Counted from the first letter of the stretch, positions 38,014-46,620 are shown. The stretch: 64,000 bases of DNA from Affinundibacterium nitidum (GCF_014284155.1 NZ_JACOFZ010000005.1:1-64000), one strand, 5' to 3'. Translations and numbers: made by a program. The notes: a model not told the origin generated them from the letters alone.

Positions 38014-38580
38014 CTATGCTGCTTGTTGCAATTGATATTTTTGCGTCAGTAGTTCGAGGTAATACGTCTGCAGTTTCAGAGAGAAACCAGCGGCAAATGA
38101 ATTCATGAATCCATGCTTCGCAAGTTTGGCGACTTCAGCGTGGTGCCCGAGCCGGTGGAGCTTTCCCGTCAAGTGTTGGGCGTCATAAGCCACTTCATGT
38201 TGAGCGAAAATGAAGTGCGTCGTGCAAGCACTCGTAATGTCAAGATGGTGGCGTACACGTGACGCATAGAATAGTGTCGCGGATTGTAATTGAACCGCGT
38301 TTGTCGCTGATTTCATCCACCACGCACTTCCACCAACTCCAAATCCCAACACATGCTGTACTTCGGTTTGCACCAGCTGCGCTTGAATTTTCTCGGCGTA
38401 CGCCGCGACACCTCCAGCGGCTAGGAAACGTTCATAAGCTTGCTGCTCTGTTTTGAATTGTTGTGCCCCTTCATAGGGACTAATTACTTTGGTTGAAATC
38501 GGAAGCTGACGGCAAAGACTAGCGGTAGCAGGCGTTTCGCCGAAGACATCGGTGGCGAGTAAAAGAACAGCTTTAGACAT
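38014..38580 (-). CDS. Dienelactone-hydrolase-like protein lacking the nucleophile
   Basis: The first good ATG is at 38580, giving 188 residues; the longer open frame to 38766 reads into probable promoter DNA. The pattern is that of an alpha/beta hydrolase of the DLH group: KAVLLLATDVFGET at the start, YAEKIQAQLV, then the elbow G79-F-G81-V-G-G where DLH enzymes have G-x-C/S-x-G-G, and KH156GFMN near the end. The nucleophile position is therefore Gly and the acid region reads IFAQHEVAYD, so catalysis by the usual triad looks impossible. It may be a degenerate or binding-only member. It is divergent from the SPFH gene, convergent with pbpC. Confidence 0.6.
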   Translation of the reverse strand: MSKAVLLLATDVFGETPATASLCRQLPISTKVISPYEGAQQFKTEQQAYERFLAAGGVAAYAEKIQAQLVQTEVQHVLGFGVGGSAWWMKSATNAVQLQSATLFYASRVRHHLDITSACTTHFIFAQHEVAYDAQHLTGKLHRLGHHAEVAKLAKHGFMNSFAAGFSLKLQTYYLELLTQKYQLQQAA

Positions 38581-38846
38581 GAACAACGACGCGGGTGAAG
38601 CAAAAATCAAAAGAGGCCGCAGAGTAAAGCAGATCAAGGCAATTTGCAAGTAGATCTCATACTCCTTTCGATTCGAACTGTCTTGGTTAAATTTTTGCCG
38701 AATTGCCGTTGTCACTAATTTTGCAATTCTTATACTGATCGAACGACCAGACGAGAAAGCAATCAATCTTGATTACTCAGTTTCCTCCGCTACTAAAAAC
38801 ATGAAGAAGCAGCGTTAGAAATACTCGCAGACCGGTCGTTAACTTA
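38581..38846. promoter_or_regulatory. Divergent promoter region with GACCGGTC palindrome
   Basis: Between the DLH-like and SPFH genes, AACGACC (about 38752-38758) and GGTCGTT (38834-38840) are inverted copies. The latter is embedded in the self-complementary GACCGGTC (38830-38837), a core common in TetR-family operators. Neither promoter can be placed exactly. The sequence is AT-rich in the first half. Confidence 0.35.
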
Positions 38847-38858
38847 ATGGAGCAGATA

Positions 38859-40961
38859 ATGAATGGAATGGAACAAATTGGCGATGTGCCTTGGTCTTAT
38901 GCATGGATTGTAGTGTTGGTTGTATTAGTCGCCTTGTGGCGTCGTGTGCTGTGGTTCTTCGGTGTGATTATCATTCCCGATAACATGATTGGTCTGGTGA
39001 CTAAGAAATTTGTACTGTGGGGCGAACATAAAGATCTACCGCCCGGCAAGATCGTTGCTTTGAATGGTGAGGCGGGTGATCAAGTGGATACCTTGGCTTC
39101 AGGCGTGCATTACGCTCTATGGCCTTGGCAGTACTCAGTGGTCAACGCACCTTTGACGATCATTCCTGAGAATTTCATTGGTGTGGTGGAGTCTCGCGAC
39201 GGTGAGCCTTTAAATGACGGCGATATTATCGGTAAACATGTTGATTGCGATATGTATCAAGATGCCCGTTCCTTCTTGACCGGCGGCGGTCAGCGTGGCC
39301 CACAAGGCCTCGTTATTCCTGAAGGTTCTTATCGTATCAACACGCTGTTATTCCGCGTTAGCCAAGAGTCGGTGACGACCATCGAAAAGAATCAGATCGG
39401 TATTGTTGAAGCGCACGGTGGTTCACCGATACCAAACGGACGTGTGTTGGCACGTCATGTTGACTCCAATACTTTCCAAGATGCTCAAGCCTTTTTGAAT
39501 GGCGGCGGCGAACGTGGTCCACAGATTTCAGTGATCCCGAACGGCCACTATCGAATCAATCCACGGCTCTTCAGCGTGAAGGCTGTCAACGTGATTGACG
39601 TGCCTGACAATATGGTCGGCGTGGTGACCACACGTGAAGGCGCTCCTTTGAACACAGGTGAAATCGCGGGCAAAGAAATAGCGAATCACAACATGTTCCA
39701 AAACGGTCAAGCCTTTATCGACGCGGGTGGTTTCAAAGGTTTGCAAGAACAAGTGATTTTGGCTGGGCGTTACTTTATCAACCCGATGTTTGCGACAGTT
39801 GAAATCGTGGAGATGACGAAAGTACCCATTGCTAATGCGGGTGTGGTGATTGCGTATGTTGGCGATGAAGGTGAAGACGTCACCGGGGATAATTTTAAAC
39901 ATGGTAATTTGGTGAGGAAAAGTCAAAAAGGCGTATGGGTAGAGCCGCTCGATCCAGGTAAATATCCGATCAATCCCTACACTCATAAAGTCGAATGTGT
40001 ACCGACCGCTAACGTTGTCTTGAACTGGGCAACCGGTAAAACTGAAGCACATAACCTTGATAAGAATTTGTCGACCATTACGGTGCGTAGCTCTGATGGC
40101 TTTACCTTTAACTTAGACGTCTCGCAAATTATTCACATTCCACGTACCGATGCACCGAAAGTGATTGCACGTTTCGGTAATGTGGCGAACTTGGTGACGC
40201 AAGTATTGGAACCGACGATTGGTAACTATTTTCGCAATACGGCGCAGGGTTCAGATGTGATTGACTTCTTAAAAGGACGTGCACAACGTCAATCAGACGC
40301 GAAGAACCGCATTGCGGAAGCCCTACGTGAATACAATGTGGTGGCGGTTGACACTTTAATTGGTGACATCTCACCACCAGAGGCTTTGATGAAAACGCTG
40401 ACGGATAGGAAAATCGCGGAACAGGAGCAAGTAACTTTCAAGACCCAACAGTTGGCACAAGTTGCACGTAAAGAGTTAGCTCAGGCACAAGCGATCGCCG
40501 ACACTCAATCGAAAGTGGTTGCGGCTGAGCGTGAAGTAGAAATCTCACAATTCTCTGCCAGCGCAATGGTGAAAAAAGCAGAAGGTGATAAGAATGCACG
40601 CGTGTTGAACGCCGAAGGTGATGCACGTTCCAAAATCGTCAATGCGGAAGCGGACGCGCAAGTGTTTAGTGTGGTCGGTAAAGCGAAAGCGGAAAATACT
40701 TTGGCTGTGGGTACTGCTGAAGCGGAAGTCATTCAGCGTAAAACTGAGGCTGTTGGGCAAAGTAACTATGCCTTGATTGAAGTGGGTCGTGCTTTAGCAG
40801 AAGCGAAGATTCCTCTGGTGCCTCAGATTGTGGCGGGCGGTAGTAATAGTGATGGCGGTGGCTCTTTGGTCAACGTATTGTTGGCAAATTTGGTCAGCAA
40901 AAATCTGCTGCCACCTGAGGAAATCGCAGCATTGAAAGGCGTTGCGACCGAAGCAAAATAA
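38859..40961 (+). CDS. SPFH/flotillin-like protein with about five N-terminal tandem repeats
   Basis: The ATG at 38859 has GGAG six bases upstream; the ATG at 38847 has none. The 700-residue protein has one TM near the N-terminus (about 15-36). It then carries five successive units of about 60-70 residues (about 35-96, 101-167, 175-241, 247-316, 322-380). The middle three share a pattern like IPxNxIGVVExxxGxPLxxG, then FQDAxxFLxGGGxRGPQ, then VIPxGxYRINPxLFxV. An SPFH domain (about 385-515) follows, then a long Ala/Glu/Lys-rich coiled coil (about 520-640) and a hydrophobic tail. SPFH proteins form large membrane cages. A terminator follows, so the gene is monocistronic. Confidence 0.85.
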   Translation: MNGMEQIGDVPWSYAWIVVLVVLVALWRRVLWFFGVIIIPDNMIGLVTKKFVLWGEHKDLPPGKIVALNGEAGDQVDTLASGVHYALWPWQYSVVNAPLTIIPENFIGVVESRDGEPLNDGDIIGKHVDCDMYQDARSFLTGGGQRGPQGLVIPEGSYRINTLLFRVSQESVTTIEKNQIGIVEAHGGSPIPNGRVLARHVDSNTFQDAQAFLNGGGERGPQISVIPNGHYRINPRLFSVKAVNVIDVPDNMVGVVTTREGAPLNTGEIAGKEIANHNMFQNGQAFIDAGGFKGLQEQVILAGRYFINPMFATVEIVEMTKVPIANAGVVIAYVGDEGEDVTGDNFKHGNLVRKSQKGVWVEPLDPGKYPINPYTHKVECVPTANVVLNWATGKTEAHNLDKNLSTITVRSSDGFTFNLDVSQIIHIPRTDAPKVIARFGNVANLVTQVLEPTIGNYFRNTAQGSDVIDFLKGRAQRQSDAKNRIAEALREYNVVAVDTLIGDISPPEALMKTLTDRKIAEQEQVTFKTQQLAQVARKELAQAQAIADTQSKVVAAEREVEISQFSASAMVKKAEGDKNARVLNAEGDARSKIVNAEADAQVFSVVGKAKAENTLAVGTAEAEVIQRKTEAVGQSNYALIEVGRALAEAKIPLVPQIVAGGSNSDGGGSLVNVLLANLVSKNLLPPEEIAALKGVATEAK

Positions 40962-40990
40962 ATGCAAAAATCTAGTTAAGTTGGTAAATG

Positions 40991-41022
40991 AAAAACTCCT
41001 TGGGCGAACAAGGAGTTTTTTT
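40991..41022 (+). terminator. Rho-independent terminator after SPFH gene
   Basis: AAAAACTCCTT (40991-41001) and AAGGAGTTTTT (41010-41020) form an 11-bp stem with an 8-nt loop and end in a T tract. Confidence 0.92.
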
Positions 41023-41158
41023 ATAAGGGCGCACGACTGGTTTCGTCACGTTTAATCAGATTTGATTCACGTATTTGGCTATTTTGTCGCGTGACATAGG
41101 CTTTCAATCAAAAGCTCTGCTTTAATTCTTCCATGGCGAATAATTTGGAGGAAATATC

Positions 41159-41629
41159 ATGCGCAACCGTCAAAGAAAGACTGGCTTGTTGATTGCTCTA
41201 GCGGCACTCACACTTTACTTGGGGTTTTTTTCTTATGTCGCCCACGCGCAAACCATCACCGTTGAGCAAGCGAAGAAAATGGTGGAAAAACATGTGAAGG
41301 CGCAGTTAGCGTTTGACGTTGAAATGTTGAACCAACTGACGCACAGCCGGTATTTCGAAATTTCTCCAGTTGGGGAGTTTGACCCGAAAGAAAAGATGCT
41401 GGGATTCTACGCGAAGAAAGGCAACGGCCCAGTCCCTGAACTTCACATCAGTGATTGGGAAGTTCGTGAGCTAGCTACCTCGACGGTAGTCTCTGCGCGA
41501 TTAAACTACAACATGACGCGTGGTGAGCAAATTCGGCAGTTTGCGATGCGTGCTAGCTATGTGTTGTGCCCAGAAGCGAATGTGGACAAAGTCTGCACTG
41601 CACATTACACACCAATACGGGAGCGTTAA
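41159..41629 (+). CDS. NTF2-like (SnoaL/DUF4440-type) secreted protein
   Basis: This 156-residue protein has a strong GGAGGAAA ribosome site and a signal peptide (hydrophobic 9-27, cleavage at AHA-Q). The mature part fits a cone-shaped NTF2-like fold: the first helix VEQAKKMVEKHVKAQLAFDVEMLNQL, followed by YFEISPVGEFDPKEKMLGFY and strands with ELHISDWEVRELATSTVVSARLNY. Such proteins bind small ligands or act as isomerases; no catalytic residues can be named. Two cysteines near the C-terminus (VLCPEANVDKVC) could form a disulphide in the periplasm. It stands alone, convergent with the HTH regulator. Confidence 0.75.
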   Translation: MRNRQRKTGLLIALAALTLYLGFFSYVAHAQTITVEQAKKMVEKHVKAQLAFDVEMLNQLTHSRYFEISPVGEFDPKEKMLGFYAKKGNGPVPELHISDWEVRELATSTVVSARLNYNMTRGEQIRQFAMRASYVLCPEANVDKVCTAHYTPIRER

Positions 41630-41655
41630 TGGAAATTGGAGTCTGAATAGGGGGT

Positions 41656-41673
41656 TGAGGCTCTCCAGCCTCA
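41656..41673. terminator. Short stem-loop between convergent genes
   Basis: TGAGGCT (41656-41662) and AGCCTCA (41667-41673) pair perfectly with a 4-nt loop in the 54-bp gap between two convergent genes. It has no clear T tract and could serve either transcript. Confidence 0.45.
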
Positions 41674-41683
41674 CGCTTCATAT

Positions 41684-42427
41684 TCAGTTCTTGCGTAGTT
41701 TAGTGAAACCCTCAGGCTCCCATTGTCGCATGGCCATCAATAGCGCAGTACCATGGCGCTTTTTGAGTGGCGAGTTCAGACTTTCCGCGTGTAGTTCAGC
41801 AAAGCGTCGTTTTAATTGACGGATCTCTGCCTGCAATTTCAGAATCGCTCCCTCGGTCAACATCCCGTGGGTGAAGCTAAAGGTTTCGCCCTCATGATGG
41901 AAGCGAGCATTCAAGAAATCGAACATACCAACTTCGCGGAAATATGCGCGGATGGGGCCGTTCGGGAGCCAATCGAAATCTCGACTGATATTCAAACGAA
42001 TGCGATTACCTGGTAGAAGTGTGATCAAACGCAATTGATCTAACTTCAGCAGCATCCTCAGGCAGCTCGCTTCACTAAGTTTGTAGTACTCCAAGATCTC
42101 GGCCATGCTCCATTGGTTGATGGCGCAAACAGCAACGACCAGCAATTCACTATCTGAAATCAATTCTTTTTCTTGCTCTAAGGTCAGCGTTTTCAGCTTG
42201 GCGTTACTTAAGCTAGCTTCCTGTGTGAGTTCGGCCAAACTAAAGCCCAAGAAATGACTGAGCTGTACCAAACGTTCCAAGCTTATCGGTGCGTCACTGC
42301 TGTGACTGAACATGCGCTTGATACTCGCCTCTGACAAATCGAGTGCTTCCGCAACATCGCGGTAGGTTTTCGCTTGTTGTTTCAGCTGGTACTTGATGGT
42401 ATTCATCAACTGCGTGATTTCGGTCAT
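41684..42427 (-). CDS. XRE-type helix-turn-helix regulator
   Basis: This 247-residue protein has an N-terminal helix-turn-helix of the Cro/CI type: AKTYRDVAEALDLSEASIKRMFSH with YRDVAEAL as helix 2 and SEASIKRMF as recognition helix, followed by SLERLVQLSHFLGFSLAEL. The remainder includes a possible second winged-helix element (MAEILEYYKLSEASCLRMLLKLDQLRLITL, about 115-145) and a C-terminal basic helix ILKLQAEIRQLKRRFAEL. The same two-HTH arrangement occurs in a family of proteobacterial regulators of unknown target. It is divergent from the CREST gene, which may be its target. Confidence 0.75.
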   Translation of the reverse strand: MTEITQLMNTIKYQLKQQAKTYRDVAEALDLSEASIKRMFSHSSDAPISLERLVQLSHFLGFSLAELTQEASLSNAKLKTLTLEQEKELISDSELLVVAVCAINQWSMAEILEYYKLSEASCLRMLLKLDQLRLITLLPGNRIRLNISRDFDWLPNGPIRAYFREVGMFDFLNARFHHEGETFSFTHGMLTEGAILKLQAEIRQLKRRFAELHAESLNSPLKKRHGTALLMAMRQWEPEGFTKLRKN

Positions 42428-42563
42428 GGATTTTCGCGCCTAGAAGGCATTTAGTTTAAATGTTTGATACTTTTTAACCCATATGTGTCGACTCTGTCAA
42501 ATGAAGTTTCTTTGGGCGCTTAATTGCGGCACACTCGCGCCTTGTTTGATGAGGAGCAAAATA

Positions 42564-43322
42564 ATGAAGAAGTATTTGAGGTTTATTCCGATCGCGCTGA
42601 CGCTCACTTTGGTCGGTCTCTTTCTCTGGCACGGACCCATCGTTCAATTAGCCAATTACCATGCGTTTGCCGATCAAAGTACGTGGCTTGGTATCGACCA
42701 CGCAATGGACGTTTTGTCGAATTTTGGATTTCTGGCGGTTGGCCTGTGGACCCTATTTTTTTTGTTCAGTAGACCTCAGTGTATCAACAGCAATAATAAG
42801 CCCGCTTTGACGGTGTTTGCACTGAGTGTGTTGGCAACTGCTTGGTGCTCGTCTTATTACCACTTGGCGCCCGATGATACGCGTTTGTTTTGGGATCGTT
42901 TGCCGATCGCGATTGCTTGTGCGTCCTTGTTGAGTTTGATTCCAGCTGCCTGCTTCGTGTCGCCTAAACAAGCAAGACTTGAATTGATCGGATTCTGTGT
43001 GTTTGCTTTTGCTTCCGTATGGTGGTGGCAACAGACATCCGATCTGCGTCCTTACTTATCGCTACAAGTGTTGGCGATTACATTGCCGCCTGTATGGCAA
43101 TGGCTTTATGGGCGTCCGAGTCGAGAAAGAGTTTGGTTCGCAGTCGCGATTGCTTGCTACGTTTTGGCAAAATGTGTTGAGATGGCCGACGCTTCTATCT
43201 TATCGGCCACGGCCATGGTTTCGGGACATACCATCAAGCATGTATTGGCAGCGTTTGCCGCCTACTTTATTTTGAAGGCGCAGCTGAAGTTGCCAGACGC
43301 TTTGGTAGTAAAGCTTCATTGA
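42564..43322 (+). CDS. CREST-superfamily membrane hydrolase (alkaline-ceramidase-like)
   Basis: The ATG at 42564 follows GAGGAG; an upstream in-frame ATG at 42483 is less likely. The 252-residue protein has about seven TM segments and the metal-hydrolase signature of the CREST superfamily (alkaline ceramidase, PAQR, Per1). It has the S-S-Y-Y-H100 cluster, D111 (FWDRLP) and H222-T-I-K-H226 near the C-terminus, along with an acidic-His pair in GIDHAMDVLSN. Alkaline ceramidases cleave amide-linked fatty acids in membranes. In bacteria without sphingolipids the substrate is unknown. It overlaps the convergent C13 peptidase gene by 56 bp. Confidence 0.78.
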   Translation: MKKYLRFIPIALTLTLVGLFLWHGPIVQLANYHAFADQSTWLGIDHAMDVLSNFGFLAVGLWTLFFLFSRPQCINSNNKPALTVFALSVLATAWCSSYYHLAPDDTRLFWDRLPIAIACASLLSLIPAACFVSPKQARLELIGFCVFAFASVWWWQQTSDLRPYLSLQVLAITLPPVWQWLYGRPSRERVWFAVAIACYVLAKCVEMADASILSATAMVSGHTIKHVLAAFAAYFILKAQLKLPDALVVKLH

Positions 43323-44190
43323 GCGGAACCTCAACGATTGCTTTCATTTTTTCGCCAATAAAAATTTGCGGTTCTGAAGGAACTAACTCTTTCTCAGACT
43401 CGCGTTTTTTGATGCGTTTCAAAGCCGCTTCGAAATTTGCTTTGAGCGAGAGGCGAGAGTCGAAACCGTCGCCGAATAGTTCCTCAACGAAGAAAGTATT
43501 ATTGGATAGAGGTTGGCAGCCATAAGACGTTTTTCCTTTTGCTGCAGCAGTAAGGATAATGCGATTTTGACTCTCTAGTGCCGGGATCAATGAGCCAGAG
43601 TGACAGGCCGAAACAATGATGATGGTTGGCATATCTTTGAGTGACCTGAGCATCGTCGCTAATTGACCATCGTTGATATTGGCATAGCGTTTATTCCCAA
43701 TTTGTGTCGCTAGAAGTGAAATGTTGCCGTGAGCCGTTAAAAATACCAAGGCAAGATCACCTTCTCGTTGATTTTTGCCAATATGCTTTAGCGTGTCATT
43801 GATATTGCTTAGGTGTGCAAAGGGGCGTGTCAGCGTTTCGGACTGCGGATGGTTATCCATTGCATATTGGATGCTGTTGGGATTAATTTGCGATATCCGT
43901 TTTTGAACCAAATCAACGTCCCCGCGAAACGCTTTAGATTCGGAATCCAAGCCAAACCCTGCGAACCATAAATGAGCGGAGTCAGATGCCTGCGCTCGTT
44001 CCGCGTTGGCTTTCATTTGTTGCAGAAGTAAGGCTTTTGACTGTGCATTCGCCTTTGCATCATCGGGGATGAGGGCCTTCTCCAGCGCGACCGCTTCTTG
44101 ACCTTGCGCGACCGCAATGGCGGCTACCCCGGTCGCGACCATCAGGCAGATTAAAAGTGATGAGAGTTTCTGGGTGAATCGAGTGTTCAT
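43267..44190 (-). CDS. Peptidase C13 (legumain/caspase-clan) family protein
   Basis: I use the ATG at 44190 since it begins directly before the signal peptide (MNTRFTQKLSSLLICLMVATGVAAIAVAQG); a GTG 39 bases earlier is possible. The 307-residue protein shows the clan CD dyad: the histidine motif LVFLTAHG (H154) and the cysteine motif IIIVSACHSGS (C196), plus WFAGFGLDSESKAFRGDVDLV upstream. Bacterial C13 proteins of this type are exported or membrane-attached and act as putative asparaginyl/lysyl endopeptidases. Substrates are unknown. Its 3' end overlaps the CREST gene by 56 bp, so antisense interference is possible. Confidence 0.85.
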   Translation of the reverse strand: MNTRFTQKLSSLLICLMVATGVAAIAVAQGQEAVALEKALIPDDAKANAQSKALLLQQMKANAERAQASDSAHLWFAGFGLDSESKAFRGDVDLVQKRISQINPNSIQYAMDNHPQSETLTRPFAHLSNINDTLKHIGKNQREGDLALVFLTAHGNISLLATQIGNKRYANINDGQLATMLRSLKDMPTIIIVSACHSGSLIPALESQNRIILTAAAKGKTSYGCQPLSNNTFFVEELFGDGFDSRLSLKANFEAALKRIKKRESEKELVPSEPQIFIGEKMKAIVEVPLNEALLPKRLATSAAPSK

Positions 44191-44477
44191 GTTGAGCGAA
44201 AATGCAGTTGTCAAAAAGTCAATCGACACTGTAACGTGAACATACGCAGCGTGTCAAATTTGCATCGATTAAATGTTGATTTTGTTTCGTGATGAATGTT
44301 TCAAACTACGTGAAGACTTCGTCATCCATGAGCGAAATCTGATGGGGTGCAACTCGAATGAAAGAAATTCGTAGCATCTTTTAGTACGACTTAGTTTGGA
44401 TTGCGCTACTTCCGAGATTATTGAGGTTTGCACATGAGGCTGTGTTTAAATGAGCTCCACTTTTAATGGAGGTTGAG

Positions 44478-44651
44478 ATGTCACACTGTCGTGTATTGCC
44501 ACTCGCTGAAGTTTCTCCGAGCGCTGATTATCTCGTCGAGCTATCATCGAGTAGCGTTGACACCAAAGCTGTACTGAACAAAACCTTAGTAGTTGTGCTG
44601 GCAGTGCTGTTGTGCTCGTCGGTCTTGCTTATTGCCGCGGTCTATTGGTAA
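44478..44651 (+). CDS. Small single-TM protein (57 aa)
   Basis: The ATG at 44478 has an excellent GGAGG five bases upstream. The 57-residue product has a polar N-terminal half and one hydrophobic helix at the C-terminus (TLVVVLAVLLCSSVLLIAAVY), so it would be a tail-anchored or inner-membrane small protein. Its last 23 bases overlap the end of the convergent transporter gene. No family is recognised. It is supported by the ribosome site and a clean TM pattern only; it may not be expressed. Confidence 0.5.
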   Translation: MSHCRVLPLAEVSPSADYLVELSSSSVDTKAVLNKTLVVVLAVLLCSSVLLIAAVYW

Positions 44652-45537
44652 TCATCACGCCAGTAATTACCAGTAGGCCACCTACCACCATCGAAATGAG
44701 GATAGGTTCACCGAGCATCAATGCGCTCAAACCCACTCCAAACACTGGCACCAAATTATTAAAGACTGCAGTTCTTGCCGGGCCAATGGCTTTAACGCCT
44801 TCGTAATACCAAACAAAACCAATCACGGTGCCAAAGATACCTAAGAATCCTATTGATGTCAGCACTTGCCATGTGAGTTTTGTCGCATCGAGTTGAGGCA
44901 ATTGCATAACCGCACCCAAAGATAGTAATAGCAAGCCCCAAAGAGAGGCATAGGTTGTCGCAGCAATTGGGCTCAAGCCTTGTAAGGCATGCTTGCCTAG
45001 AATGGTGTACGTAGTCCATGAACCTACCGCAGCCAACATAAATAATTCGCCACTGCCCATTGTTGCCGAAATATCGTGAACCACTTGATACAAGTCACCG
45101 CGCGTCAAGACGATAGCGGCCCCGAAAAAAGCAATGGCGATACCAAACCATTTCATCAAACCTAATCGTTCCCGAAATAAGACCGCCATGGAGAGCGCTG
45201 TGACGATGGGACTTAACGACACAAACAAGGCGCTGCGCCCGGCTGGCATACGTTGCAATGCTGCGAGAAAACAGAGGTTGTATAAGAAGATACCGGTCGC
45301 CCCAAGACCAAACGTAGCATGGATTTGTTGACGAGATAGTTTTGGCAAGCCACCTTCGACTTTCCATGCGAGCAGCAATAGAAACACGCAAGCGACAAGG
45401 AAGCGACCAGCGGCAGCAATCATGTGCGGCACTTCTGTTGAAACGATACGTCCAGCGATAAAAGTGCCGCCCCAAAAAAGAGCAACACAAACTAACTTCA
45501 GATAAACCGAGAGCGGTGGAGTTTGCATAGCATGCAT
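44629..45537 (-). CDS. EamA/DMT-superfamily transporter
   Basis: This 302-residue protein has ten TM helices in two EamA repeats: WGGTFIAGRIVSTEVPHMIAAAGRF opens the first and GSWTTYTILGKHALQGLSPIAATTYASLW the second. DMT proteins of this sort export amino acids or other metabolites, and the family is too broad for a substrate call. The start may be the ATG at 45537 or at 45528; no strong ribosome site is seen. It begins 12 bp after the MBL-fold gene on the same strand, so the two are probably one operon. Confidence 0.88.
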   Translation of the reverse strand: MHAMQTPPLSVYLKLVCVALFWGGTFIAGRIVSTEVPHMIAAAGRFLVACVFLLLLAWKVEGGLPKLSRQQIHATFGLGATGIFLYNLCFLAALQRMPAGRSALFVSLSPIVTALSMAVLFRERLGLMKWFGIAIAFFGAAIVLTRGDLYQVVHDISATMGSGELFMLAAVGSWTTYTILGKHALQGLSPIAATTYASLWGLLLLSLGAVMQLPQLDATKLTWQVLTSIGFLGIFGTVIGFVWYYEGVKAIGPARTAVFNNLVPVFGVGLSALMLGEPILISMVVGGLLVITGVMITNRPRQ

Positions 45538-45549
45538 TGCGTCGTGTAA

Positions 45550-46620
45550 TTAGTGATGAAGCGCGACAAAGCGATACACATCATCGCTTCCGAGTTCGCG
45601 TTTGAGTTTACCTTCCAACCATAGGTAGTGGCAGTGAGCCAAGGCTTCGCCCAACGCAAAGGTCAATTGATGCGCGTCCAGCGGACGCTTAAACATCATC
45701 GGCACAATATCATGGGCGGATTGGGGCGTGGTACAGGCCTGCAATACTTCGCTAAGACGCTCGCGATGATGTTCGTGTAATTGACGAATTCGCGTATGCA
45801 TGCCGGTGAATGGTTTGCCGTGTGATGGCAATACCAAAACCTGTTCAGGCAAGTCGGCATACTTCTTCAAGGATTCTAAATACTGTAAGACTGGATTAGC
45901 TTCGGGCTCAGCCGCGAACACCGAGACATTGGTTGAAATTCGCGGCAAGACCATATCGCCCGAAATCAAACAATTCAAGGCTGCGCAGTATAAAGAAACA
46001 TGTTCCGGAGAATGACCAAAGCCAGTGATGACACGCCAGTCGTGACGACCAATCTTCAGTGCTTGGCCTTCTTGCAGTCGGTGATAGGAAGTCGGCATAG
46101 TCGGCACTAAGCGTGTGTAATAGGTTTTGCGTTCCTGGATTTTTTCCTGCATTTCTGCCGTTACTAAACCATGCTTGCGGAAATGCGGGAACATCGCCGA
46201 ACCATCAACACCTGGCAAGCCTGCAGACATCATTCGGGCAAACGCATATTCACCGGTGCTCATGAACAGCGGGGCTTTCCAACGCGAGCATAGCCAATCA
46301 GCGAGACCAACATGATCTGGATGGCAGTGAGTAGCAATGACGCGCACGATAGGCAAGCCACGCAAATGGCTGCCAAACAATACTTCCCAGGCATCACGCG
46401 TGGCGTCGCTATTGATGCCGCAGTCCACCACTGTCCAACCGCGAACTGATCCTTTATCTGTCTGGTAAGTGTCTTCAATCAGCCATAAATTAATATGGTT
46501 CAGCGCGAAAGGCAGACCCATGCGTATCCACAAAATACCTTCAGCAATCTCTATGGTTTGGCCAGCTTCAGGGATGCGTTCTTGTAAGGGGTAATGTAAT
46601 TCTTGTTCTAAGTGATTCAT
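45550..46620 (-). CDS. MBL-fold metallo-hydrolase
   Basis: This 356-residue protein has the metallo-beta-lactamase signature T-H98-C-H100-P-D102-H103, with further metal ligands in GFGHSPEHVSLY and LISGDMVLP, and a C-terminal winged helix-like tail (about 270-350). It resembles the LACTB2/glyoxalase II-like hydrolases. Placed head-to-head with liuR across a shared region containing a LiuR-type operator, it may act on acyl-thioester or another intermediate of leucine breakdown, or be regulated by LiuR. That link is positional inference. The downstream DMT gene is probably co-transcribed. Confidence 0.85.
   Translation of the reverse strand: MNHLEQELHYPLQERIPEAGQTIEIAEGILWIRMGLPFALNHINLWLIEDTYQTDKGSVRGWTVVDCGINSDATRDAWEVLFGSHLRGLPIVRVIATHCHPDHVGLADWLCSRWKAPLFMSTGEYAFARMMSAGLPGVDGSAMFPHFRKHGLVTAEMQEKIQERKTYYTRLVPTMPTSYHRLQEGQALKIGRHDWRVITGFGHSPEHVSLYCAALNCLISGDMVLPRISTNVSVFAAEPEANPVLQYLESLKKYADLPEQVLVLPSHGKPFTGMHTRIRQLHEHHRERLSEVLQACTTPQSAHDIVPMMFKRPLDAHQLTFALGEALAHCHYLWLEGKLKRELGSDDVYRFVALHH

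Noticed and set aside
38581-38766. N-terminal extension of the DLH-like protein
   Set aside because: The extra 62 codons precede a good family start (MSKAVLLLATD) and cover what appears to be the divergent promoter region.
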